Part shown: piece after piece, positions 17,163-26,095 of the stretch | Layout: the number at the start of each line of letters is the position of its first letter | Position numbering within the stretch: position 1 is the first letter of the stretch | Assembly (NCBI GenBank): GCA_944322925.1 | Contig: CALUQM010000005.1 | Coordinates: forward strand, 1 to 64,000 | Origin: an uncultured Bacteroidales bacterium | Lineage (GTDB): Bacteria; Bacteroidota; Bacteroidia; Bacteroidales; UBA932 | Length of the DNA stretch: 64,000 bases | Direction of reading: 5' to 3' | The notes under the pieces: generated by a model | The model's input: only the letters and a program-made list of their open reading frames with translations | Database searches by the model: none | Told to the model about the DNA's origin: nothing | Translations under genes and position numbers: made by a program

Positions 17163-19283
17163 TTATTTCAAAACAAATTTTATGACTGTCCCTTCACCGG
17201 CTTTCGTTCCGGCTTTCGGCGTCTGGCTTACAACATGTCCGCAGCCCGTATATTCATATCCGTAGCCGCAGCTTTCAATCGAATAAATGGCGTCTTTCAG
17301 TCCGAGTCCCCTGATGTCCGGGATCTGGGCCAGCATGTCGGCCCCAGTCTCTATATTTGCCGGAGCCATGTCGGGCACCTTGCCTTCCTTCCTTATTTCC
17401 CCGTTCCATCCAGGTGTCAGACAGTAAATGCTGTTGACTATGTCATTCAATACGATTGCAGGAATATTTCCGCCGTAGAAGTTCATCCTGGACAGTTTCG
17501 AATAAACCACTACTATGGCGGTGTATTTCGGATTGTCGGCAGGGAAGAATCCCACGAAGGTTCCCTGATGTATTTTCCTTCCCTCGTCGTCCTGATACGC
17601 CGCGACGGCCTTGCCGTTTTTCGTGAAATTCACGAGACCCCTTGCCGTACCGGTCTTGCCTGCGACCGGACATTTCGCTTCCCTGAGTCTGGATCCGGTA
17701 CCGTGTGTCACTACGGATCTCAAGGCGCTGACCAGGCTGTCGACAGTGCTTCTGGAACAGATGGAGCCGTTCAGTATCACCGGCTTTATTTTCTTTACCG
17801 TCTTCCCGTCCTTTTCTATTGCTTCGACCAGATACGGCTTCATCAGCCGGCCCCTGTTGGCAATCCCGTTGTAGAACATCGCGATATGAAGCGGGGTCTC
17901 CTTTATGCTGTAGCCGTACGAAATGCTCGGCAGGGTGGTGCCGCTCCAGTTCGGAGCCCCTGGAAGAGGTATTTCCGGCGACGCCAGACCTTCGAGGTCG
18001 AAGTCGAAAGTCTCTCCGAGTTCGTATTCGTAATATTTGTTTATGAACCGCTCCGGATTGTCACTGTAATTCATGCAGGCAAGATATCTGAATACCTGGT
18101 TCGACGATATTTCAAGACCTTCCCTTACGGAGATTTTGTCGGATTCCCAATCTTTCAGATAAGGGTCGTCCGGCAGATCGACGCCATTGTACGACCATCG
18201 TCCCCTGAATGTAGGCACTTCCGACGACAGTGTCGTTTTCCTGTCTTCAAGAAGGGTCATGAGGGTGGCGGTCTTGAAGACCGAACCCGGAGCTTCGGCT
18301 CTTCCTATCGCGTAGTTGTACCTTTCCCTGGCTTTCCCGTCCTCTTCGACCGTGAGGTTCACCATCGCCCTGATGGCTCCGGTACTGACATCCATCACTA
18401 TTGCACATCCTCCCTCTATGTTTTCCTTGCCTTCGATGCCTTTTTTCAGGGCTTTCTCCGCAATGTCCTGAATGTCTATGTCCAGAGTCGTGCGGACATC
18501 CTTCCCGTTTTCGACTTCCACGTATGTGCTGTCATAGTCCCTTATGTATTCCCTGTTGTCGGTTTTCCTGAGCCATTCCACTCCTTCCCTGCCGTGAAGC
18601 ACATAGTCGTATTTTCCTTCGATGCCCACATCGTCGTTGTTCGGATTGTTGTCGTCGAGATGTCCGAGCACTCTTCTTGCGAGCGAACCGTACGGGTATA
18701 TTCTCTTGTCGAACTTTTCGATTATGATTCCGCCCTTGTACCCTCCTTCGTCGAACAGCGGCAGGGCCTTGACTTTCTGCAGCTGGTCATGGTCTATCAG
18801 ACCGCCGATTCTGACATACTGCTTCCCGTTCCTGCGGTTTTCCGCTATGAGCCTGTAATATTCGTCTGCAGTCCGGTCCTGATAGATCTCCGAAAGTCCT
18901 GCCGCCAGCTTTCTGGCCTTCGCCATCCATTCGGCTTCGAGTCTCTCTCCTTCCTTCCTGTCATCAAGTTTCCTGTATTCTTCCTTCCTGACAGTACAGT
19001 CCATGCCTATCTGGTATTTGGGCGTGGATGCGGCGAGGACTCTCCCGTCGCAGGAAAGTATGGCTCCTCTTTCCGGCTCTGTCACTACTTTTCTGCTCGA
19101 CGGCGTGAATTTTTCGACATATACGTTTTCAGGTGTGTAGAATATCTGGATGTAAATGATTCTGCCTGCTATGATTATGGCGAGAAAAAGGAAAACGATA
19201 TACAGACCGAACAGGGTCATTCCGATCCCGTCGGCAGATTTTTCCTTGTTTCCGATACCTGTTTTTTCTTCGTCCGTAATCAT
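17163..19283 (-). CDS. ftsI: division-specific transpeptidase FtsI (PBP3) with PASTA domain
   Basis: A 706-residue class B penicillin-binding protein. One transmembrane helix near the N-terminus (about 23-47), a dimerisation/pedestal region with ERGAILSCDGRVLA, then the transpeptidase domain with SVFK (Ser334, Lys337), SSN (393-395) and KTGT (543-546), and a C-terminal PASTA domain (about 640-706). It crosslinks septal peptidoglycan with FtsW. Its ATG overlaps the ftsL stop (ATGA). A long antisense reading frame here is a composition shadow. Confidence 0.97.
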   Translation of the reverse strand: MITDEEKTGIGNKEKSADGIGMTLFGLYIVFLFLAIIIAGRIIYIQIFYTPENVYVEKFTPSSRKVVTEPERGAILSCDGRVLAASTPKYQIGMDCTVRKEEYRKLDDRKEGERLEAEWMAKARKLAAGLSEIYQDRTADEYYRLIAENRRNGKQYVRIGGLIDHDQLQKVKALPLFDEGGYKGGIIIEKFDKRIYPYGSLARRVLGHLDDNNPNNDDVGIEGKYDYVLHGREGVEWLRKTDNREYIRDYDSTYVEVENGKDVRTTLDIDIQDIAEKALKKGIEGKENIEGGCAIVMDVSTGAIRAMVNLTVEEDGKARERYNYAIGRAEAPGSVFKTATLMTLLEDRKTTLSSEVPTFRGRWSYNGVDLPDDPYLKDWESDKISVREGLEISSNQVFRYLACMNYSDNPERFINKYYEYELGETFDFDLEGLASPEIPLPGAPNWSGTTLPSISYGYSIKETPLHIAMFYNGIANRGRLMKPYLVEAIEKDGKTVKKIKPVILNGSICSRSTVDSLVSALRSVVTHGTGSRLREAKCPVAGKTGTARGLVNFTKNGKAVAAYQDDEGRKIHQGTFVGFFPADNPKYTAIVVVYSKLSRMNFYGGNIPAIVLNDIVNSIYCLTPGWNGEIRKEGKVPDMAPANIETGADMLAQIPDIRGLGLKDAIYSIESCGYGYEYTGCGHVVSQTPKAGTKAGEGTVIKFVLK

Positions 19284-19618
19284 CTTGTCTTCAAATAAAC
19301 GGCAGGTTCATCCGGTATTGTCAGGTCCGAGCCGGAGGCATCGAGCAGTTCCTGCACCGAACTCAGCTTTTCCAGTCCTATCAGTTCCGTACTTTTATGC
19401 GTAAGCGATATCTTGAGGTCGTACAGAATCTCCTTGTTCCGTTCCACTTCCACCATCGTCTTTTCTATCATGAGATTCAGCAGGAGAGTGAGGAAAATCA
19501 GGAAAAAACCATAGATGATATGAGGAAAGAACTTGTCGCACTTCAGCGTGAAAAGCATCTCGCCTCTTCCTATGGTCCTGATCAGTTTTCCTGCCCTGTT
19601 TTTCCTTTCTCCGTTCAT
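19280..19618 (-). CDS. ftsL: FtsL-like cell division protein
   Basis: A 112-residue small bitopic membrane protein: basic N-terminus, one hydrophobic helix (about 33-50, IIYGFFLIFLTLLLNLMI) and a short periplasmic coiled-coil-like segment (about 52-90). Sequence similarity within FtsL is weak; the identification comes from size, topology and the invariant position between rsmH and ftsI. Overlaps both neighbours by four bases, suggesting translational coupling. Confidence 0.85.
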   Translation of the reverse strand: MNGERKNRAGKLIRTIGRGEMLFTLKCDKFFPHIIYGFFLIFLTLLLNLMIEKTMVEVERNKEILYDLKISLTHKSTELIGLEKLSSVQELLDASGSDLTIPDEPAVYLKTR

Positions 19619-20535
19619 ATCGTCGCCTCCGTCCTTTCCGCAACTCTCAGTTTAGCGCTTCTCGCCCTCGTGTTTGCGGATATTTCACTCTCCCGAGGCA
19701 GTATCGGCTTGCGGTTTACCGCCTTGAACGGGACATGTGCATTTCCGTAAATGTCTTTCTGCATGTCTCCTTCAATATTGCCTGCCTTTATGAAATTCTT
19801 GACCATCCTGTCTTCGAGGGAATGATATGTTATCACGGCAAGCCTGCCTCCCGGCTTCAGCACGCCGGCGGCACCGTACAGGAATTTGCCCAGAGACTTC
19901 ATCTCCGAATTGACTTCTATGCGGAGGGCCTGGTAGACCTTGGCCAGAAACTTGTGCTCCGCATTCCCGGGCAAAGCCCCGGCTATGGCTTCATGAAGGT
20001 CTCCTGTCGTGACGATCTTTTTTGTTTCCCTGAAGCTGCATATCAGTCCTGCTATCCTGCGGCTTCCGTCCACTTCACCGTACAGGCGCAGGATTTTCTC
20101 TATGTCTTCCCGGCTGCGGGTGTTCAGTATGTCCGCAGCAGATGTGTCCGACTCATTGTTCATTCTCATGTCCAGAGGAGCGTCGAATCTGAACGAGAAA
20201 CCTCTTTCCGCCGTATCGAACTGATGCGACGACACTCCCAGGTCGGCGAGCACTCCGTCGACCCCGTCGCGGAAACCTTCGTACAGTACGAAATTCCTGA
20301 TAAATCTGAAATCGGCGCGTACGAGTATGAGTCTCGGATCTCTGATGCTGTTGTTTTTCAGGGCGTCTTCATCCCTGTCGAAGGCAATCAGCCTGCCTTC
20401 CGGTCCGAGTCTGGAAAGAATTTCGGCAGAATGTCCGCCGCCGCCGAATGTGGCATCGACATATATGCCGCCGCCGTCTATGTCAAGGGCATCGACGCTT
20501 TCATGAAGAAGTACGGGTGTATGGTATTCAGACAT
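19615..20535 (-). CDS. rsmH: 16S rRNA m4C1402 N4-methyltransferase RsmH (MraW)
   Basis: A 306-residue SAM-dependent methyltransferase acting on C1402 of 16S rRNA. The start SEYHTPVLLHESVDAL and the SAM-binding YVDATFGGGGHSAEIL (about 26-41) are hallmarks, as are GVLADLGVSSHQFD and RLAVITYHSLEDRMVKNF. It lies between mraZ (11 bases) and ftsL. Confidence 0.97.
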   Translation of the reverse strand: MSEYHTPVLLHESVDALDIDGGGIYVDATFGGGGHSAEILSRLGPEGRLIAFDRDEDALKNNSIRDPRLILVRADFRFIRNFVLYEGFRDGVDGVLADLGVSSHQFDTAERGFSFRFDAPLDMRMNNESDTSAADILNTRSREDIEKILRLYGEVDGSRRIAGLICSFRETKKIVTTGDLHEAIAGALPGNAEHKFLAKVYQALRIEVNSEMKSLGKFLYGAAGVLKPGGRLAVITYHSLEDRMVKNFIKAGNIEGDMQKDIYGNAHVPFKAVNRKPILPRESEISANTRARSAKLRVAERTEATI

Positions 20536-20546
20536 ATCATAACCTC

Positions 20547-20999
20547 CTATCTTTCATTCGAAAGCATCCCGGCAAGCGAGATGAATTCATCTCCGGAAAT
20601 GATCGTTTCCGCGTACTTTTCCTTGGCCCAAATTTCGATTTTGAAATCATTGCCGGCAAATACGACTTCCCTGTTCACTCCGATGGATTCGAGCAGCTTT
20701 TTAGGAATGGTGATCCTGCCTATCTTCGGGTCCGGCTCTACGACGGCGCGGTTCCTCATGTATTCTCTCCAGAAAACCGCGTGTTTTTTATTGAAAAAAT
20801 CCAGACGTGACTTGACTTCTTCCGATTGCCGGTCCCATTCGGCGTAGGTGTACATCTCGAGGCAGTCTTCGAAAATATCTTTCTTGATGACAAATCTGAG
20901 GTCTTCTCCGGCAGCCATGACGCTCTTGAAGGCAGACGGCAATACAAGCCTGCCCTTATCGTCTATCTTGACCGTATATTCACCTATGAATTTGACCAT
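20547..20999 (-). CDS. mraZ: transcriptional regulator MraZ
   Basis: A 150-residue protein with two SpoVT/AbrB-like half-repeats: VKIDDKGRLVLPSAFK (about 9-24) and a second beta-hairpin unit with DPKIGRITIPKKLLESIG. MraZ is the first gene of the dcw cluster and, in E. coli and mollicutes, a DNA-binding regulator of that cluster acting on short direct repeats ahead of its own gene. Directly upstream here is an array of GTGGA repeats at 10-bp spacing, listed separately. Confidence 0.95.
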   Translation of the reverse strand: MVKFIGEYTVKIDDKGRLVLPSAFKSVMAAGEDLRFVIKKDIFEDCLEMYTYAEWDRQSEEVKSRLDFFNKKHAVFWREYMRNRAVVEPDPKIGRITIPKKLLESIGVNREVVFAGNDFKIEIWAKEKYAETIISGDEFISLAGMLSNER

Positions 21000-21022
21000 T
21001 TCCTCTTTGATGCTACGTGCTG

Positions 21023-21030
21023 CAAAAGTA
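21023..21030 (-). promoter_or_regulatory. mraZ (dcw cluster) -7 element
   Basis: TACTTTTG on the minus strand, matching TAnnTTTG, with no recognisable TTTG -33 at the expected place; the -33 region is instead occupied by GTGGA repeats. The predicted start near 21019 leaves about 20 bases before the mraZ ATG. Confidence 0.55.
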
Positions 21031-21040
21031 AGAATATTTT

Positions 21041-21087
21041 TCCACTATTTTCCACTATTTTCCAAATTTTTCCACAATTTTCTCCAC
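21041..21087 (-). promoter_or_regulatory. probable MraZ operator: five phased GTGGA-type repeats
   Basis: On the minus strand GTGGA occurs at 21087-21083, 21075-21071, 21055-21051 and 21045-21041, with TTGGA at 21065-21061. Steps are 12, 10, 10 and 10 bp, that is, one face of the helix. Spacers are A/T-rich. This is the layout of E. coli MraZ boxes (TGGG-type repeats with 5-bp spacers). The array lies between the -7 elements for mraZ and for the divergent LytM gene, over both -33 regions. Confidence 0.65.
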
Positions 21088-21103
21088 TGTTCGGGAAAAT
21101 GGT

Positions 21104-21111
21104 TAAATTTG
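21104..21111 (+). promoter_or_regulatory. -7 element for the LytM lipoprotein gene
   Basis: TAAATTTG, matching TAnnTTTG, 18 bases before the ATG at 21130. No TTTG is found at the -33 spacing, which falls on the GTGGA repeat array. Confidence 0.45.
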
Positions 21112-21129
21112 CTGAAATTGTCTGTGAAT

Positions 21130-22386
21130 ATGAAGAATCTGAAATATCTGCGTATAGCGTTTTTGTCATTATCCGTCCTTCTTGCAGGGTGCAGGACGGG
21201 GCAGCCGGCACAGGAAGAGTCCGGGCCTTCCGTAACTGAAGAAACCGCCGGCAGCCGGTGGGGTTTCGATACGGAAGGCCTTGCCGAAGAGGAAAGCAAG
21301 GTGCGGTCTGGGGACTTTTTCTCTACTATCCTTATCCGCAACGGTCTTTCTGCCCAGGAGGCTTACAATCTTTCAGAGGCCTGCGACAGCATTTTCGATG
21401 TGAAATCCATACGTGTGGGCAATGTCTACAGGACCTGGACATCGCAGTCAGGACAGCTTGAGTATCTTGCCTACGACATTGACAGGATAAAAAGCGCGGT
21501 ATTCGCCTGCAGACCGCCTTATAAGGTCTATTTTGTGGAAAAACCAGTACTGACAAGGACCAGGACGGCCGATGTGGTGATCGAGTCGTCGCTGTGGAAC
21601 GACATGATAGCTGGCGGAGCTTCTCCGCTGCTTACGCTGTCTCTGGCGGACATTTACGCCTGGACCGTGGATTTTTTCGGACTGCAGAAGGGGGACCGCT
21701 TTCAGGTGATCTATGACGAGAAGATCTGCGACGGAGAGGTGATAGCAGTCGATACGGTCAGATATGCCCTGTTTACCGGCAGCGGAGAGGAATATCCGGC
21801 GATCATGTTCAATCAGCATGACGGAGGCAATATTTACTGGAACGAGAAAGGGGAGAGCATGCGCAAGGCGTTTCTGAAGGCTCCGCTCAACTATACACGT
21901 GTAAGTTCAGGGTTCACATACGCAAGAAGGCACCCGATTACAAGGAAGGTGCAGCCGCATACCGGTGTTGATTATGCCGCTCCCGCAGGGACGCCTGTCG
22001 TTACAATAGGCGACGGCGTGGTGACGAGTGCCAGAAATGAAGGCGCAGGTGGAAATGTCATCAGAATCAGGCATAATTCCGTCTATTCTACCGCATATCT
22101 GCATCTTTCACGCTATGCTTCAGGAATAAAGGCCGGCAAGAGGGTGAAGCAGGGCGAGGTCATCGGATATGTCGGCTCGACGGGGCGGAGCACGGGGCCT
22201 CATCTCGATTTCAGGGTATGGAAAAACGGTACCCCTGTCAACCCGCTGAAAATGGATTCTCCGCCTGCGGAACCGTTGAAAAAGGAAAATGAGGCGGCAT
22301 TTGCCGAAACAGTGGCCAGATATCACCGGAGCGTCGCCGGGTCAGAAGCTGACGTAATGGCGGAGCGGATGATGGAAATGCTCTGA
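21130..22386 (+). CDS. M23 (LytM) family peptidoglycan peptidase, lipoprotein
   Basis: A 418-residue predicted lipoprotein (lipobox LLAGC, Cys21) with a C-terminal LytM domain. The zinc ligands are visible as HTGVD (His277, Asp281) and HLDF (His358), with His325 in YLHLSRYA as the further catalytic histidine, so it should be an active endopeptidase cutting peptidoglycan crosslinks. The preceding region (about 60-240) resembles the OapA/Csd3-like N-terminal domains that often inhibit or position the enzyme. The frame is open upstream to 20848 but the lipoprotein start at 21130 is clearly right. It is divergent from mraZ and converges with cls (16 bases). Confidence 0.9.
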   Translation: MKNLKYLRIAFLSLSVLLAGCRTGQPAQEESGPSVTEETAGSRWGFDTEGLAEEESKVRSGDFFSTILIRNGLSAQEAYNLSEACDSIFDVKSIRVGNVYRTWTSQSGQLEYLAYDIDRIKSAVFACRPPYKVYFVEKPVLTRTRTADVVIESSLWNDMIAGGASPLLTLSLADIYAWTVDFFGLQKGDRFQVIYDEKICDGEVIAVDTVRYALFTGSGEEYPAIMFNQHDGGNIYWNEKGESMRKAFLKAPLNYTRVSSGFTYARRHPITRKVQPHTGVDYAAPAGTPVVTIGDGVVTSARNEGAGGNVIRIRHNSVYSTAYLHLSRYASGIKAGKRVKQGEVIGYVGSTGRSTGPHLDFRVWKNGTPVNPLKMDSPPAEPLKKENEAAFAETVARYHRSVAGSEADVMAERMMEML

Positions 22387-22402
22387 TATCCGGACATCTT
22401 CC

Positions 22403-23842
22403 CTAAAGCAGAGGCGCGAACAGCTTTACCACGGCCTGGATCAGTTTCGTGTACCATGGCCGTTTTTCCCAGTTTTCAATGGTTATTTCCTCGCATTCTT
22501 CCATGTCGGCGAGAAAAATATTCTTGTTCCTGACCGCCGTCTCTTCATTGAAAATGTAGGCGTTGATTTCGTAGTTGAGTCCGAGGCTTCTGTAATCCAT
22601 GTTGGCAGAGCCGATGACGGAAAGGTAGTCGTCGGATACTATTGTCTTGGAATGGATGAAGCTGCCTTTCTTTTCGAAAATCCTGACTCCTGCTTCGAGA
22701 CATTCATGATAATATGACTTGTTGGCGATGCTCATGTATATCAGGTCTGCCTTCCGTGGCATCATTATCCTGACGTCGGCTCCTTTGAGGGCTGAGGCCT
22801 TGAGTGCATAGAGCAAGGGCTCCGGCGGGACGAAATAAGGAGTCTGTATGTAAATGTAGTCCCTTGCATGCTGTACGGCCCATACCGTTCCCATGTGTAT
22901 GACAGGCCATCTGTCCACAGGCTGGTCCGGGACGATCTGTACGAGTTCGTTCCTTTTCAGACCGCGGTCCGTGTCAGGAAACAGGGGGTCGAATGAAGGC
23001 GGGATCCTGCCTCCGGAGGAGCAGAAGGAATAAAGGAAGCAGTATTGCAGGGCATATACCGCATTTCCTGTTATCCTCATGTGGGTATCTCTCCAGCGTA
23101 TGAAATAGTCATCTCCGATATTCATCCCGCCGGTATAGCCTATTTTCCCGTCGATGACGACTATTTTCCTGTGATCCCGGTAGTTGAGTTTTGCGCTCAG
23201 CGTAAGGAGGTTGAACCGGGCTGTAGTGAATTTCACCACTTCAACCCCGGCCTTCTTCATTTCGTTGTAATAGCGGGGACTGATGTCGATGTTGGCGATG
23301 TTTTCATGAATGAAGCGCACCTTGACGCCCTCCCTCGCCTTTCTCATCAGTATTTCCTTGATTTTCTTGCTTCCGCTGTCTTTGCGGAAGTAGAAATATT
23401 CCATGTGGATGTGGTCTTTCGCATTTTCGAGATCGGCTGCCAGTGCTTCGAATTTGCGTTTGCCGGACGTGATGATTTCGATATCGTTGTTTTCGGTGAC
23501 TGTCGTGCCGTTGCTTTTGGACAGCAGGACAGACAGTTCCCTGTAGCCTTCCCTTATCTTCTCCCTGTTCTTTTCACCGAAGAGCCGCCTGTATGTCCTG
23601 CTGTCGGCATATTCGCTGAAGGCGTCATGGAATCTTCTGGCATGTTCCTCATATTTTGAATTGCGCCTCGGGTTGAGTCCGAATACGATGTAGCACAATA
23701 TCCCTATGACCGGAAGCAGGGCTACGACGATGATCCATGCTATCTTCTTGCCGGAATCGCCGTCCTCGTCGGTAAGTATGACGAGGATGGTTCCGATTAC
23801 GACAAGAAAGAACAGGGTATAGGCGAGGGCAGACAGTATCAT
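22403..23842 (-). CDS. cls: cardiolipin synthase
   Basis: A 479-residue phospholipase-D-superfamily enzyme that condenses two phosphatidylglycerols to cardiolipin. Two N-terminal transmembrane helices (about 2-22 and 33-55, PLDc_N type) are followed by two HKD motifs: His224/Lys226/Asp231 and His397/Lys399/Asp404. I start at the ATG 23842, which shares one base with the glpF stop (TGATG); a GTG at 23845 is also in frame. Last gene of the miaB-glpK-glpF-cls run. Confidence 0.93.
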   Translation of the reverse strand: MILSALAYTLFFLVVIGTILVILTDEDGDSGKKIAWIIVVALLPVIGILCYIVFGLNPRRNSKYEEHARRFHDAFSEYADSRTYRRLFGEKNREKIREGYRELSVLLSKSNGTTVTENNDIEIITSGKRKFEALAADLENAKDHIHMEYFYFRKDSGSKKIKEILMRKAREGVKVRFIHENIANIDISPRYYNEMKKAGVEVVKFTTARFNLLTLSAKLNYRDHRKIVVIDGKIGYTGGMNIGDDYFIRWRDTHMRITGNAVYALQYCFLYSFCSSGGRIPPSFDPLFPDTDRGLKRNELVQIVPDQPVDRWPVIHMGTVWAVQHARDYIYIQTPYFVPPEPLLYALKASALKGADVRIMMPRKADLIYMSIANKSYYHECLEAGVRIFEKKGSFIHSKTIVSDDYLSVIGSANMDYRSLGLNYEINAYIFNEETAVRNKNIFLADMEECEEITIENWEKRPWYTKLIQAVVKLFAPLL

Positions 23843-24591
23843 CACTCAAGCACGCAACTGTAGACACAAAGATACATGGCTGCGGCGAAAAGTCCTCCGG
23901 CAAGAGGCCCTATGACAGGCACCCAGGCGTATCCCCAGCCGCTGTCTCTTTTTCCCTTGACAGGCAGGATCCAGTGGGCGAATCTCGGGGCAAGGTCCCT
24001 TGCTGGATTGATTGCATATCCTGTCGTTCCTCCAAGTGACATGCCGATGGCCATGATGAGCATCGTCACAGGAAAACTTCCGAGGCTGCCCATCCCGAGT
24101 TCTGGAGTGTTTTCCTTGTTCGAGAATGCGAGTATGATGAATACGAGAAGCCATGTCCCGACGAATTCGCTGAACAGGTTTCTCGCCTTGTTCTGTATGG
24201 CTGGCATGGTGCAGAAGACGCCGAGTTTGGCGTCAGGATCGTCTGTCGCGTCGAAATGGTCCTTATAGAAGACATATACGATCAGGGCGCCGGCAAAACC
24301 TCCTGCCATCTGGGCAGCAATGTACGGAAGGACTGCATTCCACGGGAATGTGCCGGCTGCCGCAAGGCCGAGTGTTACGGCCGGATTCAGGTGTGCCCCG
24401 GAATACGGTCCGGCTATGAATACTCCGCACATGACCGCAAAACCCCAGGCCATGGTAATCACTACCCAGCCTCCACCCTGGCCCTTGGATTTGTTGAGAC
24501 CGTTCGACGCCACTACGCCGTCTCCGAGCATGATGAGAACAAGTGTGCCGATGAATTCGAAAATACACTTGGAGAAAAGAGAGATTTCCAT
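23842..24591 (-). CDS. glpF: glycerol facilitator (MIP/aquaporin family)
   Basis: A 249-residue six-helix channel with both half-helix motifs, HLNPAVTLG and AINPARDLAPR; the Asp after the second NPAR is typical of glycerol-conducting members, while aquaporins usually lack it. It lets glycerol across the inner membrane. It lies 11 bases after glpK, whose product traps glycerol as glycerol 3-phosphate, and overlaps cls by one base. Confidence 0.93.
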   Translation of the reverse strand: MEISLFSKCIFEFIGTLVLIMLGDGVVASNGLNKSKGQGGGWVVITMAWGFAVMCGVFIAGPYSGAHLNPAVTLGLAAAGTFPWNAVLPYIAAQMAGGFAGALIVYVFYKDHFDATDDPDAKLGVFCTMPAIQNKARNLFSEFVGTWLLVFIILAFSNKENTPELGMGSLGSFPVTMLIMAIGMSLGGTTGYAINPARDLAPRFAHWILPVKGKRDSGWGYAWVPVIGPLAGGLFAAAMYLCVYSCVLE

Positions 24592-24602
24592 ATCAGTACA
24601 TT

Positions 24603-26090
24603 TTAAATTTCCGACAATGTCCTTCTGACGGCATTTTTCCAGCCTTCGATTTTTTCATCCGCATTTTCACGGGCCATGGACGGGGTGAATATCCGTTCTA
24701 TTCCCCATTGCTGCTTTATCTGGTCTATGCTGTCCCAGAATCCTGTCGCAAGTCCGGCGAGATAGGCAGCTCCCTTGGCGGTGGTTTCGGTGATGGTAGG
24801 TCTGATGACGGATGTGCCGAGAATATCGGCCTGGAACTGCATCAGGAGATTGTTCCTTGAAGCTCCTCCGTCGACTTTCAGTTCGGCGATGTCGAGTCCG
24901 GCATCCTTTTTCATGGCGTTGACTATGTCCATGGTCTGGAAAGCGATTCCTTCAAGGGCGGCTCTTGCGATATGGGCGGCGGTGGAGCCGCGTGTCAGAC
25001 CTGTGATGCTTCCTTTGGCGTACTGGTCCCAGTAAGGCGCCCCGAGTCCGGTCAGTGCCGGGACGAAGTAAACGCCTCCGTTGTCCGGTACCGTCGAAGC
25101 CAGGGCCTCGATCTCCGATGATGACCTGATGATACCGAGTCCGTCGCGGAGCCACTGGACTACTGAACCGGCTACGAATATGCTGCCTTCAAGGGCATAG
25201 TTCACCTTGTCCCCGATTTTCCATGCCACGGTCGTGAGAAGGCTGTTTCTGGACATGATAGGCTTTTCTCCGCTGTTCATCAGCAGGAAGCACCCGGTCC
25301 CGTATGTGTTTTTCACCGAGCCCGGTTCGGTGCACATCTGGCCGAAAAGGGCCGACTGCTGGTCTCCCGCTATTCCGGCAACGGGAATGTTGCGGTTCAG
25401 GACAGCCGACCTGGTGTGTCCGTACACTTCGCTTGAAGACCTTACCTCGGGCATCATGGATGCGGGAATGCCGAAAAGTTCCAGCAGCTCCGGATCCCAG
25501 TCGAGATTGTGTATATTGAACAGCATCGTCCTGGAAGCATTGCTCACATCGGTGACATGCACTTCTCCGCCGGTAAGCATCCATACCAGCCATGAATCCA
25601 CAGTGCCGAATTTCAGTTTTCCGGCTTCCGCCCTGGATCTGGCGCCGGGTACGTTCTCGAGTATCCACCGTATTTTGGTGGCGCTGAAATATGCGTCTAT
25701 CAGAAGTCCGGTCTTGCTTTTTATGAAATCCACGAGTCCGTCCCTCTTGAGCGAATCGCAATACCCGGAAGTCCGCCTGTCCTGCCAGACTATGGCATTG
25801 CATACCGGTTCGGATGTTTCCGCATCCCAGATGACTGTGGTTTCTCTCTGGTTCGTAATGCCGATTCCGGCAATGTCGTCGCCGCTGATGCCTGCCGAAG
25901 TGACTGCTTCCGCCATTACGGAAGCCTGTGATGACCATATTTCCTTAGGGTTGTGCTCTACCCATCCCGGTTTAGGGAATATCTGGGTGAATTCCTTTTG
26001 GGCCGAAGATACTATATCTCCGTTGTGGTTGAAGACGATGGCTCTCGAACTGCTTGTCCCCTGGTCGAGAGCGAGTATGTATTTGTCCAT
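24603..26090 (-). CDS. glpK: glycerol kinase
   Basis: A 495-residue FGGY-family kinase making glycerol 3-phosphate. The start [20 protein letters not shown] carries the phosphate-1 loop; [19 protein letters not shown] and [10 protein letters not shown] are characteristic of GlpK, and the C-terminal [18 protein letters not shown] is the FGGY signature. The reading frame runs further upstream into miaB, but the conserved start is at 26090, five bases after the miaB stop. It probably shares a transcript with glpF and cls. Confidence 0.96.
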   Translation of the reverse strand: MDKYILALDQGTSSSRAIVFNHNGDIVSSAQKEFTQIFPKPGWVEHNPKEIWSSQASVMAEAVTSAGISGDDIAGIGITNQRETTVIWDAETSEPVCNAIVWQDRRTSGYCDSLKRDGLVDFIKSKTGLLIDAYFSATKIRWILENVPGARSRAEAGKLKFGTVDSWLVWMLTGGEVHVTDVSNASRTMLFNIHNLDWDPELLELFGIPASMMPEVRSSSEVYGHTRSAVLNRNIPVAGIAGDQQSALFGQMCTEPGSVKNTYGTGCFLLMNSGEKPIMSRNSLLTTVAWKIGDKVNYALEGSIFVAGSVVQWLRDGLGIIRSSSEIEALASTVPDNGGVYFVPALTGLGAPYWDQYAKGSITGLTRGSTAAHIARAALEGIAFQTMDIVNAMKKDAGLDIAELKVDGGASRNNLLMQFQADILGTSVIRPTITETTAKGAAYLAGLATGFWDSIDQIKQQWGIERIFTPSMARENADEKIEGWKNAVRRTLSEI

Positions 26091-26095
26091 AACAC

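Noticed and set aside
16767..19298. An 843-residue open frame antisense to ftsI
   Set aside because: It lies wholly opposite ftsI and murE, shows no recognisable domain and a biased composition, so it is a shadow of the coding strand.
21041..21087. DnaA-box cluster upstream of mraZ
   Set aside because: On the plus strand the repeats read TTTTCCAC(A/T) and one fits a relaxed DnaA box, but no other origin features (dnaA, dnaN, AT-rich unwinding region) are here, and the 10-bp phasing fits MraZ boxes better.
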